A DNA stretch of 64,000 nucleotides, taken from Nocardioides immobilis (GTDB taxonomy: Bacteria > Actinomycetota > Actinomycetes > Propionibacteriales > Nocardioidaceae). A program made the position numbers and the translations under genes. Below, in pieces: positions 9,028 to 17,889 of the stretch. The stretch's first letter is position 1. Every line of letters starts with the position of its first letter. Location: NCBI RefSeq assembly GCF_003515065.1, contig NZ_QXGH01000009.1, forward strand, positions 124,001 to 188,000, given 5' to 3'. The notes beneath the pieces are model-generated. The model did not search any database, was not told the DNA's origin, and saw only the letters and a program-made list of their open reading frames with translations.

Positions 9028-9045
9028 TCGTATACAACTGTCAGA
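9028..9045. promoter_or_regulatory. Candidate operator in the divergent control region (GTATAC palindrome plus ACTGTCAGA)
   Basis: The 285-bp gap between the two divergent operons (8937 minus, 9223 plus) holds an AT-richer core. Within it the complementary strand reads TTGTATACGA, which fits the t.GT..AC.a pattern of FCD-type GntR operators. It is followed by ACTGTCAGA at 9037-9045, a word that recurs at 34274-34282 before another thiolase/DUF35 operon. No regulator gene is adjacent. Operator function is an inference. Confidence 0.4.
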
Positions 9046-9222
9046 AACAAGACCACCGAGCGCCTTGCGTTCGTGGCTCTCGGGATGGCGTTTCAGGCGT
9101 GCGCACTGGTCAATCAAGCAAAAGAGCGGCACACTACGAAGCGCCCGCCCAATTCAGACGATAGCGTCAGATTAAGATCCACGCCACAGGCCGTGACGAC
9201 CATGAGAACGAAAGGCTCACCC

Positions 9223-10134
9223 ATGAGCGAGACGACGACGTTGAGCACCCCGACCGCGGTGATCGACCCTGACCCGACGGACTACCGGAGCATCTGGGGC
9301 TTCCTGCGCGAGCTCGAGTTCCGGCAGGGCTTCGTGGAGCTGGCGGGTGTCCGGACGCGGTTCGCCGAGGCGGGCTCCCCCGACCTGCCGACGGCGATCC
9401 TGTTGCACGGCACCGGTGGCCACTGGGAGACCTTCGCGCCCAACCTGACCGCCCTCAGCGAGCAGTTCCACTGCATCGCCATCGACATGGTCGGCAACGG
9501 CTTCTCCGACAAGCCCGACTACGACTACGAGATCGCCGTGTACGTCCGCCAGGTGCTGGCCGCGCTCGACCACTTCGGCATCGAGAAGGCCCACTTCATC
9601 GGCATGTCCCTCGGCGCCTGGGTGTCAGCAGCGACGGCCGTGGCTCACCCCGAGCGGGTCGACAAGCTGATCCTGATGTCGCCGGCCGGACTGATCGCCA
9701 CCGCGTCCAACATGGCCCGCATCCGGGCGGAGCGCACGGCCGCCGTTCAGGATCCGAGCTGGGCCTCGATCCACAAGGTTTTCGAGCACCTGATCGCCGA
9801 CGAGGCCAACCGGCTGCCCGACCTGATCGCGCTGCGCCAGGCGATCTATCGTCGCGACGACACCCGCCAGACCATCGACCACCTCCTGATCCTGCAGGAC
9901 GCCGACGCACGTGATCGCAACCTCATCCCCGAGGAGAAGTGGGCGGGCATCAGCGCTCCCACGCTGATCGTGGCCTCCGGCCAGGACCACGGCGAGTACC
10001 AGAGCACCGCGCGCACCGTCGCCCGCCTGATCCCCGACTCCGAGGTCTTCGAGATGCCGACGGTACGGCACTGGCCGCACTTCGAGGACCCGGCCTCGTT
10101 CAACGCGGCGGCCGTCGCCTTCCTCGCCCGGTGA
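9223..10134 (+). CDS. Alpha/beta hydrolase, meta-cleavage-product hydrolase-like
   Basis: A 303-residue alpha/beta hydrolase of the C-C bond hydrolase type (BphD/HsaD/MhpC-like), which splits the product of extradiol ring cleavage into a dienoate and an acid. It shows the oxyanion HGTGG at 62-66, the nucleophile Ser129 in GMSLG, Asp255 in SGQDHGEY and His283 in RHWPHFEDP. I chose ATG 9223 because a GAAAGG site lies 9 bp upstream; an ATG seven codons earlier is possible. It heads the plus-strand operon, 6 bp before a dienoate hydratase, which supports a lower meta-cleavage role. No ring-cleaving dioxygenase is found in the window, so it could also act on another 1,3-diketone-like substrate. 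Confidence 0.88.
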   Translation: MSETTTLSTPTAVIDPDPTDYRSIWGFLRELEFRQGFVELAGVRTRFAEAGSPDLPTAILLHGTGGHWETFAPNLTALSEQFHCIAIDMVGNGFSDKPDYDYEIAVYVRQVLAALDHFGIEKAHFIGMSLGAWVSAATAVAHPERVDKLILMSPAGLIATASNMARIRAERTAAVQDPSWASIHKVFEHLIADEANRLPDLIALRQAIYRRDDTRQTIDHLLILQDADARDRNLIPEEKWAGISAPTLIVASGQDHGEYQSTARTVARLIPDSEVFEMPTVRHWPHFEDPASFNAAAVAFLAR

Positions 10135-10140
10135 CCGCCG

Positions 10141-10959
10141 ATGCTTGCTGATCCCACCGTCGCCGATTGCGCGCGACGCCTCTACGAGGCGGAGCAGATG
10201 CGGACCCCGATCCGCCAGCTCTCGCTGGATTTCCCCGAGATGACGATCGAGGACGCGTACGCCGTCCAGCGCGCGCTCGTCGACCTGAAGACCTCCGACG
10301 GCCGCATTGTGCGTGGCCGCAAGATCGGGCTGACCTCCAGGGTCATGCAGCGCGCGGTCTCGATCGACGAGCCCGACTACGGCGCCCTGTTCGACGACAT
10401 GTTCTTCGACGACGGCGGCACCGTCCCGGCCGGGCGGTTCATCCAGCCCCGCGTGGAGGTCGAGCTCGCCTTCATTCTGGGCGAGGACCTCAAGGGCCCC
10501 GGCGTGACCTTGTACGACGTGTTGCGGGCCAGCGAGTACGTCACTCCCGCTCTGGAGATCCTGGACGCGCGGGTGGAGATGAGCGACCCCGAGACCGGTC
10601 ACCTGCGGACGATCGTCGACACTATCGCCGACAACGCCGCCGACGCCGGCATCGTGCTGGGTGGGCGTGTGGTCCGACCCCACGACGTGGACCTCCGGTG
10701 GGCGTCCGCGCTGCTGCTGCGCAACGCGTCCATCGAGGAGTCGGGGGTCGCCGCCGCCGTACTCAATCATCCGGCCAACGGCGTCGCTTGGCTCGCCAAC
10801 CGACTCGCTGCGCACGGCGTGCCCCTGCGCGCCGGCGAGGTGATCCTGGCGGGCTCCTTCACCAAGCCGGTGTTCGCCCTGCCCGGAGATACGTTCGTCG
10901 CCGACTACGGGCCGCTCGGCACCGTGTCGTGCACCTTCGCGCGAGAGGAGGGGCTGTGA
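10141..10959 (+). CDS. 2-hydroxypenta-2,4-dienoate / 2-oxo-hept-3-ene-1,7-dioate hydratase-like (FAH family)
   Basis: A 272-residue enzyme of the fumarylacetoacetate-hydrolase-related hydratases (HpaH/MhpD/BphH group). It adds water to a 2-oxo-enoate, using a divalent metal. Conserved segments seen: [12 protein letters not shown] (about 61-72), the metal-binding [12 protein letters not shown] and [10 protein letters not shown]. It lies 6 bp after the hydrolase and overlaps the aldolase by 4 bp, so hydrolase, hydratase and aldolase make a consecutive three-step set. Whether the natural substrate is the pentadienoate or the heptadioate cannot be told. Confidence 0.9.
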   Translation: MLADPTVADCARRLYEAEQMRTPIRQLSLDFPEMTIEDAYAVQRALVDLKTSDGRIVRGRKIGLTSRVMQRAVSIDEPDYGALFDDMFFDDGGTVPAGRFIQPRVEVELAFILGEDLKGPGVTLYDVLRASEYVTPALEILDARVEMSDPETGHLRTIVDTIADNAADAGIVLGGRVVRPHDVDLRWASALLLRNASIEESGVAAAVLNHPANGVAWLANRLAAHGVPLRAGEVILAGSFTKPVFALPGDTFVADYGPLGTVSCTFAREEGL

Positions 10960-11741
10960 ACCGCTGGCTGGATCGCCTCGGCGAGCGACCTCAGATCGGG
11001 ATGTGGATCGCGTCCGGCAATGCCTACACCGCCGAGATCTGCGCGGGATCCGGTCTCGACTGGCTGATGCTCGACCAGGAGCACGTCCCCAACGACCTGC
11101 GCTCCACCCTCGCCCAGCTCCAGGCCACGGCCGCCTATCCCGTGGAGGTCCTGGTGCGCCCTGCCTCCTTCGACGCCGTCGCGATCAAGCAGCTCCTGGA
11201 CCTCGGCGTGACCAACCTGATCGTCCCGATGATCGAGTCGGTCGACGAGGCCCGGGCGGTCGTCGCCGCGACCCGCTATCCCCCGGCGGGCATCCGCGGG
11301 GTCGGCAGCGCGCTGGCACGCGCGTCCCGATGGAACCGGACTCCCGACTATCTGACGATGGCGGACACTCTTATCAGCGTGACCGTCCAGGTCGAGTCGG
11401 CGGCCGGACTGGAGGCTCTTCCGGCGATCCTCGCCGTCGACGGCATCGATGGCGTCTTCATCGGGCCCGCCGATCTGGCCGCCTCACTCGGTCGCCTCGG
11501 ACAGCCCGAGCATCCCGACATCGTTGCCACGATCGAGCGCGCTATCGCCGAGATCGCCGAGTCCGGCAAGGCGCCAGGCGTCAATGCCTTCAACGAGACG
11601 ATCGCCCGTCGCTATCTCGCGGCCGGCGCCACCTTCGTCCTCGTCGGCGCTGACGTGACCGTGCTCGCGCGTGGCAGCGAGGCACTCGCGAAGCAGCATG
11701 GAACTCCGACCCGATCAAGTGCTCGAGAAACTTTTATCTGA
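10956..11741 (+). CDS. HpcH/HpaI-type class II aldolase (4-hydroxy-2-oxoacid aldolase)
   Basis: A 261-residue TIM-barrel aldolase that splits a 4-hydroxy-2-oxoacid to pyruvate and an aldehyde, using a divalent metal. Seen: [20 protein letters not shown], the LDQEH motif with its catalytic His, the metal-binding Glu in [10 protein letters not shown], and [12 protein letters not shown]. The GTG start (10956) overlaps the hydratase stop by 4 bp. Many meta-cleavage operons use a DmpG-type aldolase plus an acylating dehydrogenase here; this one has HpcH type instead, as in homoprotocatechuate breakdown (family knowledge). The aldehyde formed could pass to the aldehyde dehydrogenase at 1-1135. Confidence 0.92.
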   Translation: MNRWLDRLGERPQIGMWIASGNAYTAEICAGSGLDWLMLDQEHVPNDLRSTLAQLQATAAYPVEVLVRPASFDAVAIKQLLDLGVTNLIVPMIESVDEARAVVAATRYPPAGIRGVGSALARASRWNRTPDYLTMADTLISVTVQVESAAGLEALPAILAVDGIDGVFIGPADLAASLGRLGQPEHPDIVATIERAIAEIAESGKAPGVNAFNETIARRYLAAGATFVLVGADVTVLARGSEALAKQHGTPTRSSARETFI

Positions 11742-11747
11742 CGCTGT

Positions 11748-11766
11748 TGTCACTTAAGATGTCACT
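11748..11766. promoter_or_regulatory. Direct TGTCACT pair upstream of the acyl-CoA dehydrogenase genes
   Basis: TGTCACT occurs at 11748-11754 and again at 11760-11766, 12 bp apart, in an unusually AT-rich stretch after the aldolase gene. The next start codon is at 11810. The same heptamer occurs twice between the P450 and isochorismatase-fold genes. It may be a regulator-binding site or part of a promoter that starts a second transcript inside the operon; this is inference. Confidence 0.35.
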
Positions 11767-11809
11767 ATGTCTCCCGGGCCGTCGCGCCCGATGCGAGGAA
11801 GGTTTGCCG

Positions 11810-12982
11810 ATGGATTTGGACTTCACTGCGGAACAGGTGGAGTTCCGTGAGCAGGTGCTCACCTGGCTCACCGAGCACAAGCCCCGTGAGAGCCGCCCAC
11901 GCGACGATGCCGGCATCCGCGAGTACGACCTCGCCTGGCAGAGGACGCAGTGGGAGGGCGGATGGGCCGGCATCGCCTGGCCGACCGAATACGGCGGCGG
12001 CGGGCTCACCCTCCTCCAGCAGCTGATCTGGTACGAGGAGTACGCCGCCCAGGGACTCCCCGGCATCGACGCCTGCTTCGTCGGGCTCAACCACGCCGGC
12101 CCCACGGTGATGCTGCGAGGCAACGAGGAGCAGAAGTCGTTCCATCTCCCGCGAATCCTCAAGGGCGACGTGATCTGGTGCCAGGGCTTCTCCGAGCCCG
12201 AGGCCGGCTCCGACCTGGCCTCGTTGCGCACCAAGGCCGTCATCGACGGCGACCACCTGGTCGTCAATGGGCAGAAGATCTGGACGAGCTCGGCCAACTG
12301 CGCCGATTTCCAGGAGCTGCTGGTGCGCACCGACAACACCGGGTCGAAGCACGACGGCATCACCTGGGTGATCGCCGACATGCACACGCCGGGCATCGAC
12401 ATCCGTCCGATCAAGACGATGGAGGGTGGCGCGGAGTTCTGCGAGGTCTTCTATGACGACGTCCGGATCCCGCTGTCCAACGTGGTCGGCGAGATCAACC
12501 AGGGGTGGAGCGTCGCGATGTCGACGCTCTCCTTCGAGCGCGGCACCGCCTTCACCGCCAACCAGGTGAGGCTCGCGAAGGTCGTCGAGGACCTCATCGA
12601 CTTCTCCCGCGATCACGTCGGTCCCGACGGGCGCCGTCCGGCGATCGCCGACGACGAGATCGCCCGCCGTCTCGCCCGCTCGCGGGCCTCGGTGGCCTCC
12701 CTGCGTGCGATGACCTACGTCGGCATCTGCCACACGATGAAGTCGGACACGCCCGGCCCCCGCGGCTCCATGCTCAAGCTCCACTACGCCGACCTCTGCA
12801 AGGAGATCGCGGCCCTCGCCATGGACATCGTCGGCGCCGACGGCCTGCGCAACTCCTCGCGCTGGGACCCCATGGGCTGGGTGGGCAACTACTTCTACTC
12901 CTTCTCGCAGTCCATCGGCGGAGGGACCTCCGAGATCCAACGCAACATCATCGGCGAGCGCGTCCTCGGACTGCCGCGATGA
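11810..12982 (+). CDS. Acyl-CoA dehydrogenase, large-type partner of a heteromeric pair
   Basis: A 390-residue FAD acyl-CoA dehydrogenase introducing an alpha,beta double bond into an acyl-CoA. FAD/substrate motifs WCQGFSEPEAGSDLASL (about 124-140) and NGQKIWTSSA are clear, and it ends with the family signature GGGTSEIQRNIIGERVLGLPR shortened to the usual last residues. ATG 11810 follows GAGGAAGG, so the 21-codon upstream extension is rejected. A shorter acyl-CoA dehydrogenase follows after 24 bp. This layout matches the alpha2beta2 enzymes of steroid side-chain breakdown (FadE28/FadE29 type), where the pair shares the FAD sites. The substrate is probably a bulky ring-bearing acyl-CoA (inference). 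Confidence 0.94.
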   Translation: MDLDFTAEQVEFREQVLTWLTEHKPRESRPRDDAGIREYDLAWQRTQWEGGWAGIAWPTEYGGGGLTLLQQLIWYEEYAAQGLPGIDACFVGLNHAGPTVMLRGNEEQKSFHLPRILKGDVIWCQGFSEPEAGSDLASLRTKAVIDGDHLVVNGQKIWTSSANCADFQELLVRTDNTGSKHDGITWVIADMHTPGIDIRPIKTMEGGAEFCEVFYDDVRIPLSNVVGEINQGWSVAMSTLSFERGTAFTANQVRLAKVVEDLIDFSRDHVGPDGRRPAIADDEIARRLARSRASVASLRAMTYVGICHTMKSDTPGPRGSMLKLHYADLCKEIAALAMDIVGADGLRNSSRWDPMGWVGNYFYSFSQSIGGGTSEIQRNIIGERVLGLPR

Positions 12983-13006
12983 GCCTGGCCCGGAAAGAGA
13001 ACTGAC

Positions 13007-14035
13007 ATGGACCTCCTCCCCTCCGAAGACCAGCGCGACCTGATCGCCGCGGCCACTGACTTCCTCGAGTCTCGGATGCCGATCGAGGGCATCCGGGCGC
13101 GCGACGGCCAGCCATCGGCCGTGGATCGGGACGCGTGGCTCGAGGGCGCCGAGCTGGGTCTGCTCACGCTCGGCCTCCCCGAGGAGTACGGCGGGTCCGG
13201 CCGCCTCCTCGACGACGAGGCGTTGCTCTTCGCCACCCTCGCCGAGCACCTCGCCACCGGGCCGTTCCTGACCTCCTCTCTCGCCGCCCGGGTGGCGGCG
13301 CAGTGCGGTGACCTGGATCTGGTCGGACGGATCTCCGACGGCTCGGTGCTGGTCGGCCTCGCAGAGCTCCGCGGCGACGGATCCATCGGACCGGAGGGCA
13401 TCAAGGGCACCTTCGACCTGATCGACTGCGCCGGCGTCAGCCACGTCCTGCTCGTGACCGAGCTTGGTGCGGCGATCGTGGACCTCGACGAGTTTCCCGA
13501 CGTAGAGACGCTCGACTCCTCCGACCCCGGCATCCGGCTGGCCACCTCCACGGTCACGGCCGCCACGGTGCGCCACTGGCTGCCGAGCGGGACCGACCCG
13601 ATCTGGCTGCGCGCGACCGTCCTGAGCGCGGCCGGCCTCGCGGGACTCGCCAACGCCGTCACCCGGCTGGCGACCGAGCACGCCAAGCTGCGGGTGCAGT
13701 TCGGCCGCCCGATCGGCGTCCACCAGGCGATCAAGCATGCCTGTGCCGACATGGCGGTGGCCTCGGATGCGGCGATGTCGCAGACGTTGTTCGCCGCCGT
13801 GTGCGTCCAGTCCGGGCGTCAGGATGCGCTCTTCCACGCCCTCGCGGCCAAGACGGTCGCATCCCGCGCCGCCATCGCCAACGCCGGCGCCACGATCCAG
13901 GTGCACGGCGGCATGGGCTACACGTACGAGCACAACGCGCACCTGTACCTCAAGCGCGCGCACGTCATCAGTCATCTCTTCGGCGAGCCGACCCAGGTCC
14001 TCGCCGACCTTCTCGAGCAGGGCGCCCCCCAGTGA
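13007..14035 (+). CDS. Acyl-CoA dehydrogenase, short partner subunit
   Basis: A 342-residue acyl-CoA dehydrogenase-like protein, shorter than the usual 380-400 residues. The N-terminal helical domain (LPEEYGGSGRLLDDEALLFATLAE) and the C-terminal helical domain (HAKLRVQFGRPIGVHQAIKH; VHGGMGYTYEHNAHLYLKRA) are good matches, while the middle beta-domain is divergent and FAD/substrate motifs there are weak. That pattern is typical of the second subunit of heteromeric actinobacterial dehydrogenases. It overlaps the next gene by 4 bp and follows its probable partner by 24 bp. It probably has no activity alone. Confidence 0.9.
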   Translation: MDLLPSEDQRDLIAAATDFLESRMPIEGIRARDGQPSAVDRDAWLEGAELGLLTLGLPEEYGGSGRLLDDEALLFATLAEHLATGPFLTSSLAARVAAQCGDLDLVGRISDGSVLVGLAELRGDGSIGPEGIKGTFDLIDCAGVSHVLLVTELGAAIVDLDEFPDVETLDSSDPGIRLATSTVTAATVRHWLPSGTDPIWLRATVLSAAGLAGLANAVTRLATEHAKLRVQFGRPIGVHQAIKHACADMAVASDAAMSQTLFAAVCVQSGRQDALFHALAAKTVASRAAIANAGATIQVHGGMGYTYEHNAHLYLKRAHVISHLFGEPTQVLADLLEQGAPQ

Positions 14036-15183
14036 ACCGCAGGGTCGCCATCGCCGGTGTCGCACTGTCGGACGTCGGCCGCGTCGACGACAAGAACGCC
14101 TACGAGCTGATGGGGCAGGCCAGTCGGCGTGCGCTCGCCGACGCGGGTCTTCGCCCCGACCAAGTCGACGGCCTCGGCTCCACCAGCCAGGGCACCCTGC
14201 CTCCGACAGACGTCGCTGAATACCTCGGCATCCGACCGCGGTGGATCGACTCCACCTCTGTGGGTGGCGCCTCCTGGGAGGTGATGCTGTCCCACGCGGC
14301 GGATGCCATCTCTGCCGGCCACGCCGACGTCGTACTCCTGACTTACGGGTCCACGGCGAGGGCCGACCTGCGCAAGGGACTTCGCACCGCCAACATCAAC
14401 TGGGGCTCGCGCGGTCCGCTGCAGTGGGAGGCCCCCTACGGTCACACCCTCATCTCGAAGTACGCCATGGCCGCCCGCCGTCACATGCACCAGTACGGCA
14501 CGACCATCGAGCAACTCGCCGAGGTCGCCGTCTCCGCGCGCTACAACGCGCAGGACAACCCCGAGGCCTTCTACCGCGACCCGATCACGATCGACGACGT
14601 GCTGTCGGGGCCGATGATCGCCGACCCGTTCACCAAGCTGCACTGCTGCATCCGCTCCGACGGCGGTGCCGCCGTGGTGCTCGTCGCCGAGGACAGGGTC
14701 GCTGACCTGCGCTCCGATCCGGTGTGGTTCCTCGGTGCCGGCGAAGCCACCTCGCACATGCTGACCAGCCAGTGGGAGGACATGACCGTCGGGCCCGCCT
14801 CGATCACCGGCCCGCTCGCTTTCCAGCGCGCGGGGCTGACGCCGGCCGACGTCGACGTCGCGGAGATTTACGACGCCTTCACCTACATGCTGCTGCTCAC
14901 CATGGAGGACCTCGGCTTCTGCGAGAAGGGCGAGGGCGGTGCCTTCGTGGAGAAGGGCAACCTCCGTCTCGGCGGCGCCCTGCCCACCAACACCGACGGC
15001 GGCGGCCTGTCCGCCTGCCACCCCGGCCAGCGTGGGCTCTTCCTGATCGTCGAAGCCGCCAAGCAGCTCCGCGGCGAGTCGGGTCCTCGCCAGGTACCGG
15101 CCGCGAAGGTCGCATGCGTGAGTGGCACCGGCGGCTGGTTCTGCTCCAGCGGCACGGTGCTGCTCGGGTCCGAACGACCATGA
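14032..15183 (+). CDS. Thiolase-fold lipid-transfer-protein-like enzyme (probable acyl-CoA aldolase), no adjacent DUF35
   Basis: A 383-residue thiolase-superfamily protein. The GTG start at 14032 overlaps the upstream stop and begins with the family strand RRVAIAGVALSDVG. The thiolase nucleophile is missing (STSVGGASWEVML in its place), while AEIYDAFTYML and LPTNTDGGGLSACHPGQ match the Ltp2-like retro-aldolase group. Unlike the other two copies in this window it has no DUF35 gene next to it. The orphan DUF35 gene at 18891-19319 could supply the partner. Placed after the dehydrogenase pair, it may cut the hydrated product of the enoyl-CoA (inference). Confidence 0.87.
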   Translation: MNRRVAIAGVALSDVGRVDDKNAYELMGQASRRALADAGLRPDQVDGLGSTSQGTLPPTDVAEYLGIRPRWIDSTSVGGASWEVMLSHAADAISAGHADVVLLTYGSTARADLRKGLRTANINWGSRGPLQWEAPYGHTLISKYAMAARRHMHQYGTTIEQLAEVAVSARYNAQDNPEAFYRDPITIDDVLSGPMIADPFTKLHCCIRSDGGAAVVLVAEDRVADLRSDPVWFLGAGEATSHMLTSQWEDMTVGPASITGPLAFQRAGLTPADVDVAEIYDAFTYMLLLTMEDLGFCEKGEGGAFVEKGNLRLGGALPTNTDGGGLSACHPGQRGLFLIVEAAKQLRGESGPRQVPAAKVACVSGTGGWFCSSGTVLLGSERP

Positions 15184-16757
15184 CCGAGGCAGCCGCGGCG
15201 CAACGTCTCAGCTCGCCAGCGGCGCCGTTGGACGCCGACGACTTCGCCAACACGCGCGACCTGCTGGAGACGGCTGCCCTGGCCTACGGTGACCGGGATG
15301 CGTACGTCGAGGCGGACGGCTCCCGGATCGGTTTCGCAGACTGGGTGGCCCGCGCCCGCGCGGTCGCCGTCGACCTGCTCGCACGGGGTGTGGGCAAGGG
15401 TGACGTCGTCGCACTGATGCTCCCCGCCGGGATCGACTACGCCGTCTGCTACGCCGGGGCGGCGATGATCGGCGCGATCACCACGGGCCTCAACCCACGG
15501 CTCGGGCCGCTGGAAGTGTCCGGCGTCCTGGCCAAGGCCGCGCCGGCGCTCGTGATCCGCGACGAGGACCTCGGGCTGCCGCCGGTGCCCGCCGGCCTCG
15601 ACGTGCTGCCACGGTCGGCCCTGCCCACCATCGCCCCCTCGGGCATCGCAGTGCCCTACGTCCCGCTGGGTCGCAGCGACCCCGTCGCGATCATCTTCAC
15701 CAGCGGGACCACCGGCCTGCCCAAGGGCGCGTGGTTCGACGCCGACAACCTGGCCGCCTTCTCCCGCTCAGCGGGCGTGATGAGCGCGCCCTTCGACCGC
15801 CGGCTGACCGCCACGCCGTTCCCTCACGCCGGCTACATGGCCAAGCTCTGGGACCAGCTGGTCTGGGGCATCGCCCTGGTCGCCTCCCCTGTCCCATGGT
15901 CAGCCACGCGCATGTACGAGGTGCTGCGCTCCCAACGGATCACGGTCGGCGGCGGCGTACCGACGCAATGGGCCAAGCTCCTCGACGAGCCCGGCGTCAG
16001 CCGCGAGAGCCTCCCCCACCTCCGGGTCGGTGTCGTCGCGACCGCCCCCGCTCCGCCCGAGCTGGTCGAGCGGACCGCCGCACGACTGGGTGTCCCCCTG
16101 GTCGTGCGCTACGCCATGACCGAGTCACCGTCCATCTGCGGCACCGAGCCGGGCGATCCGCCCGAGGTCCTCTTCCGCACCGTCGGCCGACCGCAGCACG
16201 GCATGTCCGTGCGGGTCACCGACGACGCCGGCCGGCCAGTGCCCACCGGCGAGATCGGACGGGTGAGGCTCGCGGGCGACTGCGTGATGCGCGGCTACTG
16301 GCGCGAGCCGGAGCTCAGCACCGCGGCGTACGACGAGGACGGCTTCTTCGTCAGCGGCGACCTCGGACGGTTCACCGCCGAGGGCAACCTCCAACTCGTC
16401 GGCCGCACCGACGACCTCTACATACGCGGCGGTTTCAACGTGCACCCGCTCGAGGTCGAGCACGTCCTGACCGAACATCCCCGGGTCCGCGAGGTCGCGG
16501 TCGTCGGTGAGCCGACACCCGTGATAGGCGAGACCGGGGTGGCGTTCGTCGTGCCGACGCACGCGGACTCCCCGCCCAGTCTCGACGACCTCCGTCGGTG
16601 GAGCCTCGACCGGCTCGCCGACTACAAGGCGCCTGACCGGCTGGTGCTCCTCGACGAGCTACCGACCACCGCCATGCAGAAGACCGACCGCGGTCGTTTG
16701 CGCGCCTACCTCGAGGCACACCCGGCGCCCGCCAGATCGACCACCACCAAGGAGTGA
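15180..16757 (+). CDS. AMP-dependent acyl-CoA synthetase/ligase
   Basis: A 525-residue ANL ligase making an acyl-CoA. The P-loop FTSGTTGLPKGAWF, the RYAMTESPSICG adenine/substrate loop, SGDLGRFTAEGNLQLVGR hinge and the late catalytic-Lys region TTAMQKTDRGRLRAYL are present. The Lys precedes TDRGR, a common variant of the GKxxR ending. ATG 15180 overlaps the thiolase-like gene by 4 bp; the long upstream extension in this frame is noise. It is the third ligase of the region, so at least three different acids are activated or the paralogues differ in chain length. Confidence 0.93.
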   Translation: MTEAAAAQRLSSPAAPLDADDFANTRDLLETAALAYGDRDAYVEADGSRIGFADWVARARAVAVDLLARGVGKGDVVALMLPAGIDYAVCYAGAAMIGAITTGLNPRLGPLEVSGVLAKAAPALVIRDEDLGLPPVPAGLDVLPRSALPTIAPSGIAVPYVPLGRSDPVAIIFTSGTTGLPKGAWFDADNLAAFSRSAGVMSAPFDRRLTATPFPHAGYMAKLWDQLVWGIALVASPVPWSATRMYEVLRSQRITVGGGVPTQWAKLLDEPGVSRESLPHLRVGVVATAPAPPELVERTAARLGVPLVVRYAMTESPSICGTEPGDPPEVLFRTVGRPQHGMSVRVTDDAGRPVPTGEIGRVRLAGDCVMRGYWREPELSTAAYDEDGFFVSGDLGRFTAEGNLQLVGRTDDLYIRGGFNVHPLEVEHVLTEHPRVREVAVVGEPTPVIGETGVAFVVPTHADSPPSLDDLRRWSLDRLADYKAPDRLVLLDELPTTAMQKTDRGRLRAYLEAHPAPARSTTTKE

Positions 16758-16762
16758 ACCCC

Positions 16763-16957
16763 ATGCGCGTCCACATCGAGCTCGACCAGTGTGAAGGCCA
16801 CGGACAGTGTGCGACCGCCGACGCCGGGCTGTTCCTGCTCAACGGCGACGGCTACGCCGCACGTGCTGACATCGATATCCCGGCCGGTGCCGACCAGGCC
16901 GCCGCCGCGGGCGTCGCGGCCTGCCCGATGAGCGCCATCAGCCTCCTGGGGGCCTGA
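16763..16957 (+). CDS. Single-cluster ferredoxin with a CxxHxxC...CP motif ([3Fe-4S] type)
   Basis: A 64-residue ferredoxin. Cluster ligands are Cys10, Cys16 and Cys54 followed by Pro55; the position of the usual second Cys is His13, giving CEGHGQC. Known actinobacterial ferredoxins with a non-Cys residue here carry [3Fe-4S] clusters and feed cytochromes P450 (family knowledge). ATG 16763 has AAGGAG 8 bp upstream; a GTG three codons earlier overlaps the ligase stop but is less well placed. A P450 gene lies 3.2 kb away at 20158-21402, the only P450 here, so it is the obvious client. No ferredoxin reductase gene is nearby. Confidence 0.92.
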   Translation: MRVHIELDQCEGHGQCATADAGLFLLNGDGYAARADIDIPAGADQAAAAGVAACPMSAISLLGA

Positions 16958-16961
16958 CGCC

Positions 16962-17876
16962 GTGACCGCGCAGACGCACCGCAGTGGGTCGGTCGTCCGC
17001 TTCGGCGTGTTCATCCCCCAACTCAAGACCGACGTTCCCACGATGCTCGAACAGGCCCGCACGGCCGAGGCCGCGGGATTCCACTCGTTCTGGGTGATGG
17101 ACCATCTGCTCGCACCGGGCGCGCCGCCATCCGACACCCTCGAGAGCTGGACCCTCCTGACCGCGCTGGCCGGCGCCACCACGACCCTGCGCTTCGGCCA
17201 TCTCGTCGGGTGCGCGCCCTTCCGACACCCCTCGTTGCTCGCCAAGATGGCCGCCACGTTCGACCAGATCAGCGGCGGGCGGCTGGAGCTCGGCCTCGGC
17301 TGGGGCTCGGTCGAGTCGGAGCTGACCGCCTTCGGCTTCGAGCCGGGGAGCCGCCGGCAGCGCTCGGAGTCCCTGGGCGAGACGCTCCAGATCCTGAACC
17401 TGATGTTCACCGGCGACACGTTCGACTTCGACGGCCGCTACTTCCAGTTGCAGGGCGCCTACGGGCTCCCCCGGCCCGTGCAGCCTCGCATCCCGGTGCA
17501 CATCGGCGGCGGCGGTCGACAGCTCACAATGCCGCTGGTCGCCGCGCACGCCGACTGGTGGAACTGCATCGGCAGTGCCCGCGACCGCCTCGAGGAGTTG
17601 GCACCCATGCGCGGGTCCGCCCGGATCTCCGCGCAGTACGCCGTCGGCCTGGTCCACCGCGAGGAGGACCGTGACGCGGTGGCGGATCGCGTCGCCCGAC
17701 GGATGCCTGAGAGCGCCTGGGGCCGTCCGCTGGTCGGCACCCCCGACGAACTGGTCGAACTGTTCCGCGCAGAACGATCGCGAGGCGTCGCGCTGTGCGT
17801 CGTGCGGTTCGATGACTTCGGCACGCCTGAGACGCTGCGGCGCTTCGGCGCCGAGGTGATCCCAGCCCTGGACTGA
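16962..17876 (+). CDS. LLM-class (luciferase-like) flavin/F420-dependent oxidoreductase
   Basis: A 304-residue TIM-barrel oxidoreductase of the bacterial-luciferase superfamily. Seen: RFGVFIPQ at the first strand, FHSFWVMDHLL, the phosphate/flavin part LRFGHLVGCAPFRHPSLLAKM, the SGGRLELGLGWGSVESE signature and IPVHIGGGG. Members use reduced FMN or F420; the sequence does not decide which. The GTG start lies 4 bp after the ferredoxin stop. It ends the plus-strand operon, before a strong hairpin. A role in oxygenating or reducing an intermediate is inferred. Confidence 0.9.
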   Translation: MTAQTHRSGSVVRFGVFIPQLKTDVPTMLEQARTAEAAGFHSFWVMDHLLAPGAPPSDTLESWTLLTALAGATTTLRFGHLVGCAPFRHPSLLAKMAATFDQISGGRLELGLGWGSVESELTAFGFEPGSRRQRSESLGETLQILNLMFTGDTFDFDGRYFQLQGAYGLPRPVQPRIPVHIGGGGRQLTMPLVAAHADWWNCIGSARDRLEELAPMRGSARISAQYAVGLVHREEDRDAVADRVARRMPESAWGRPLVGTPDELVELFRAERSRGVALCVVRFDDFGTPETLRRFGAEVIPALD

Positions 17877-17889
17877 CCTCAGCTGGTAG

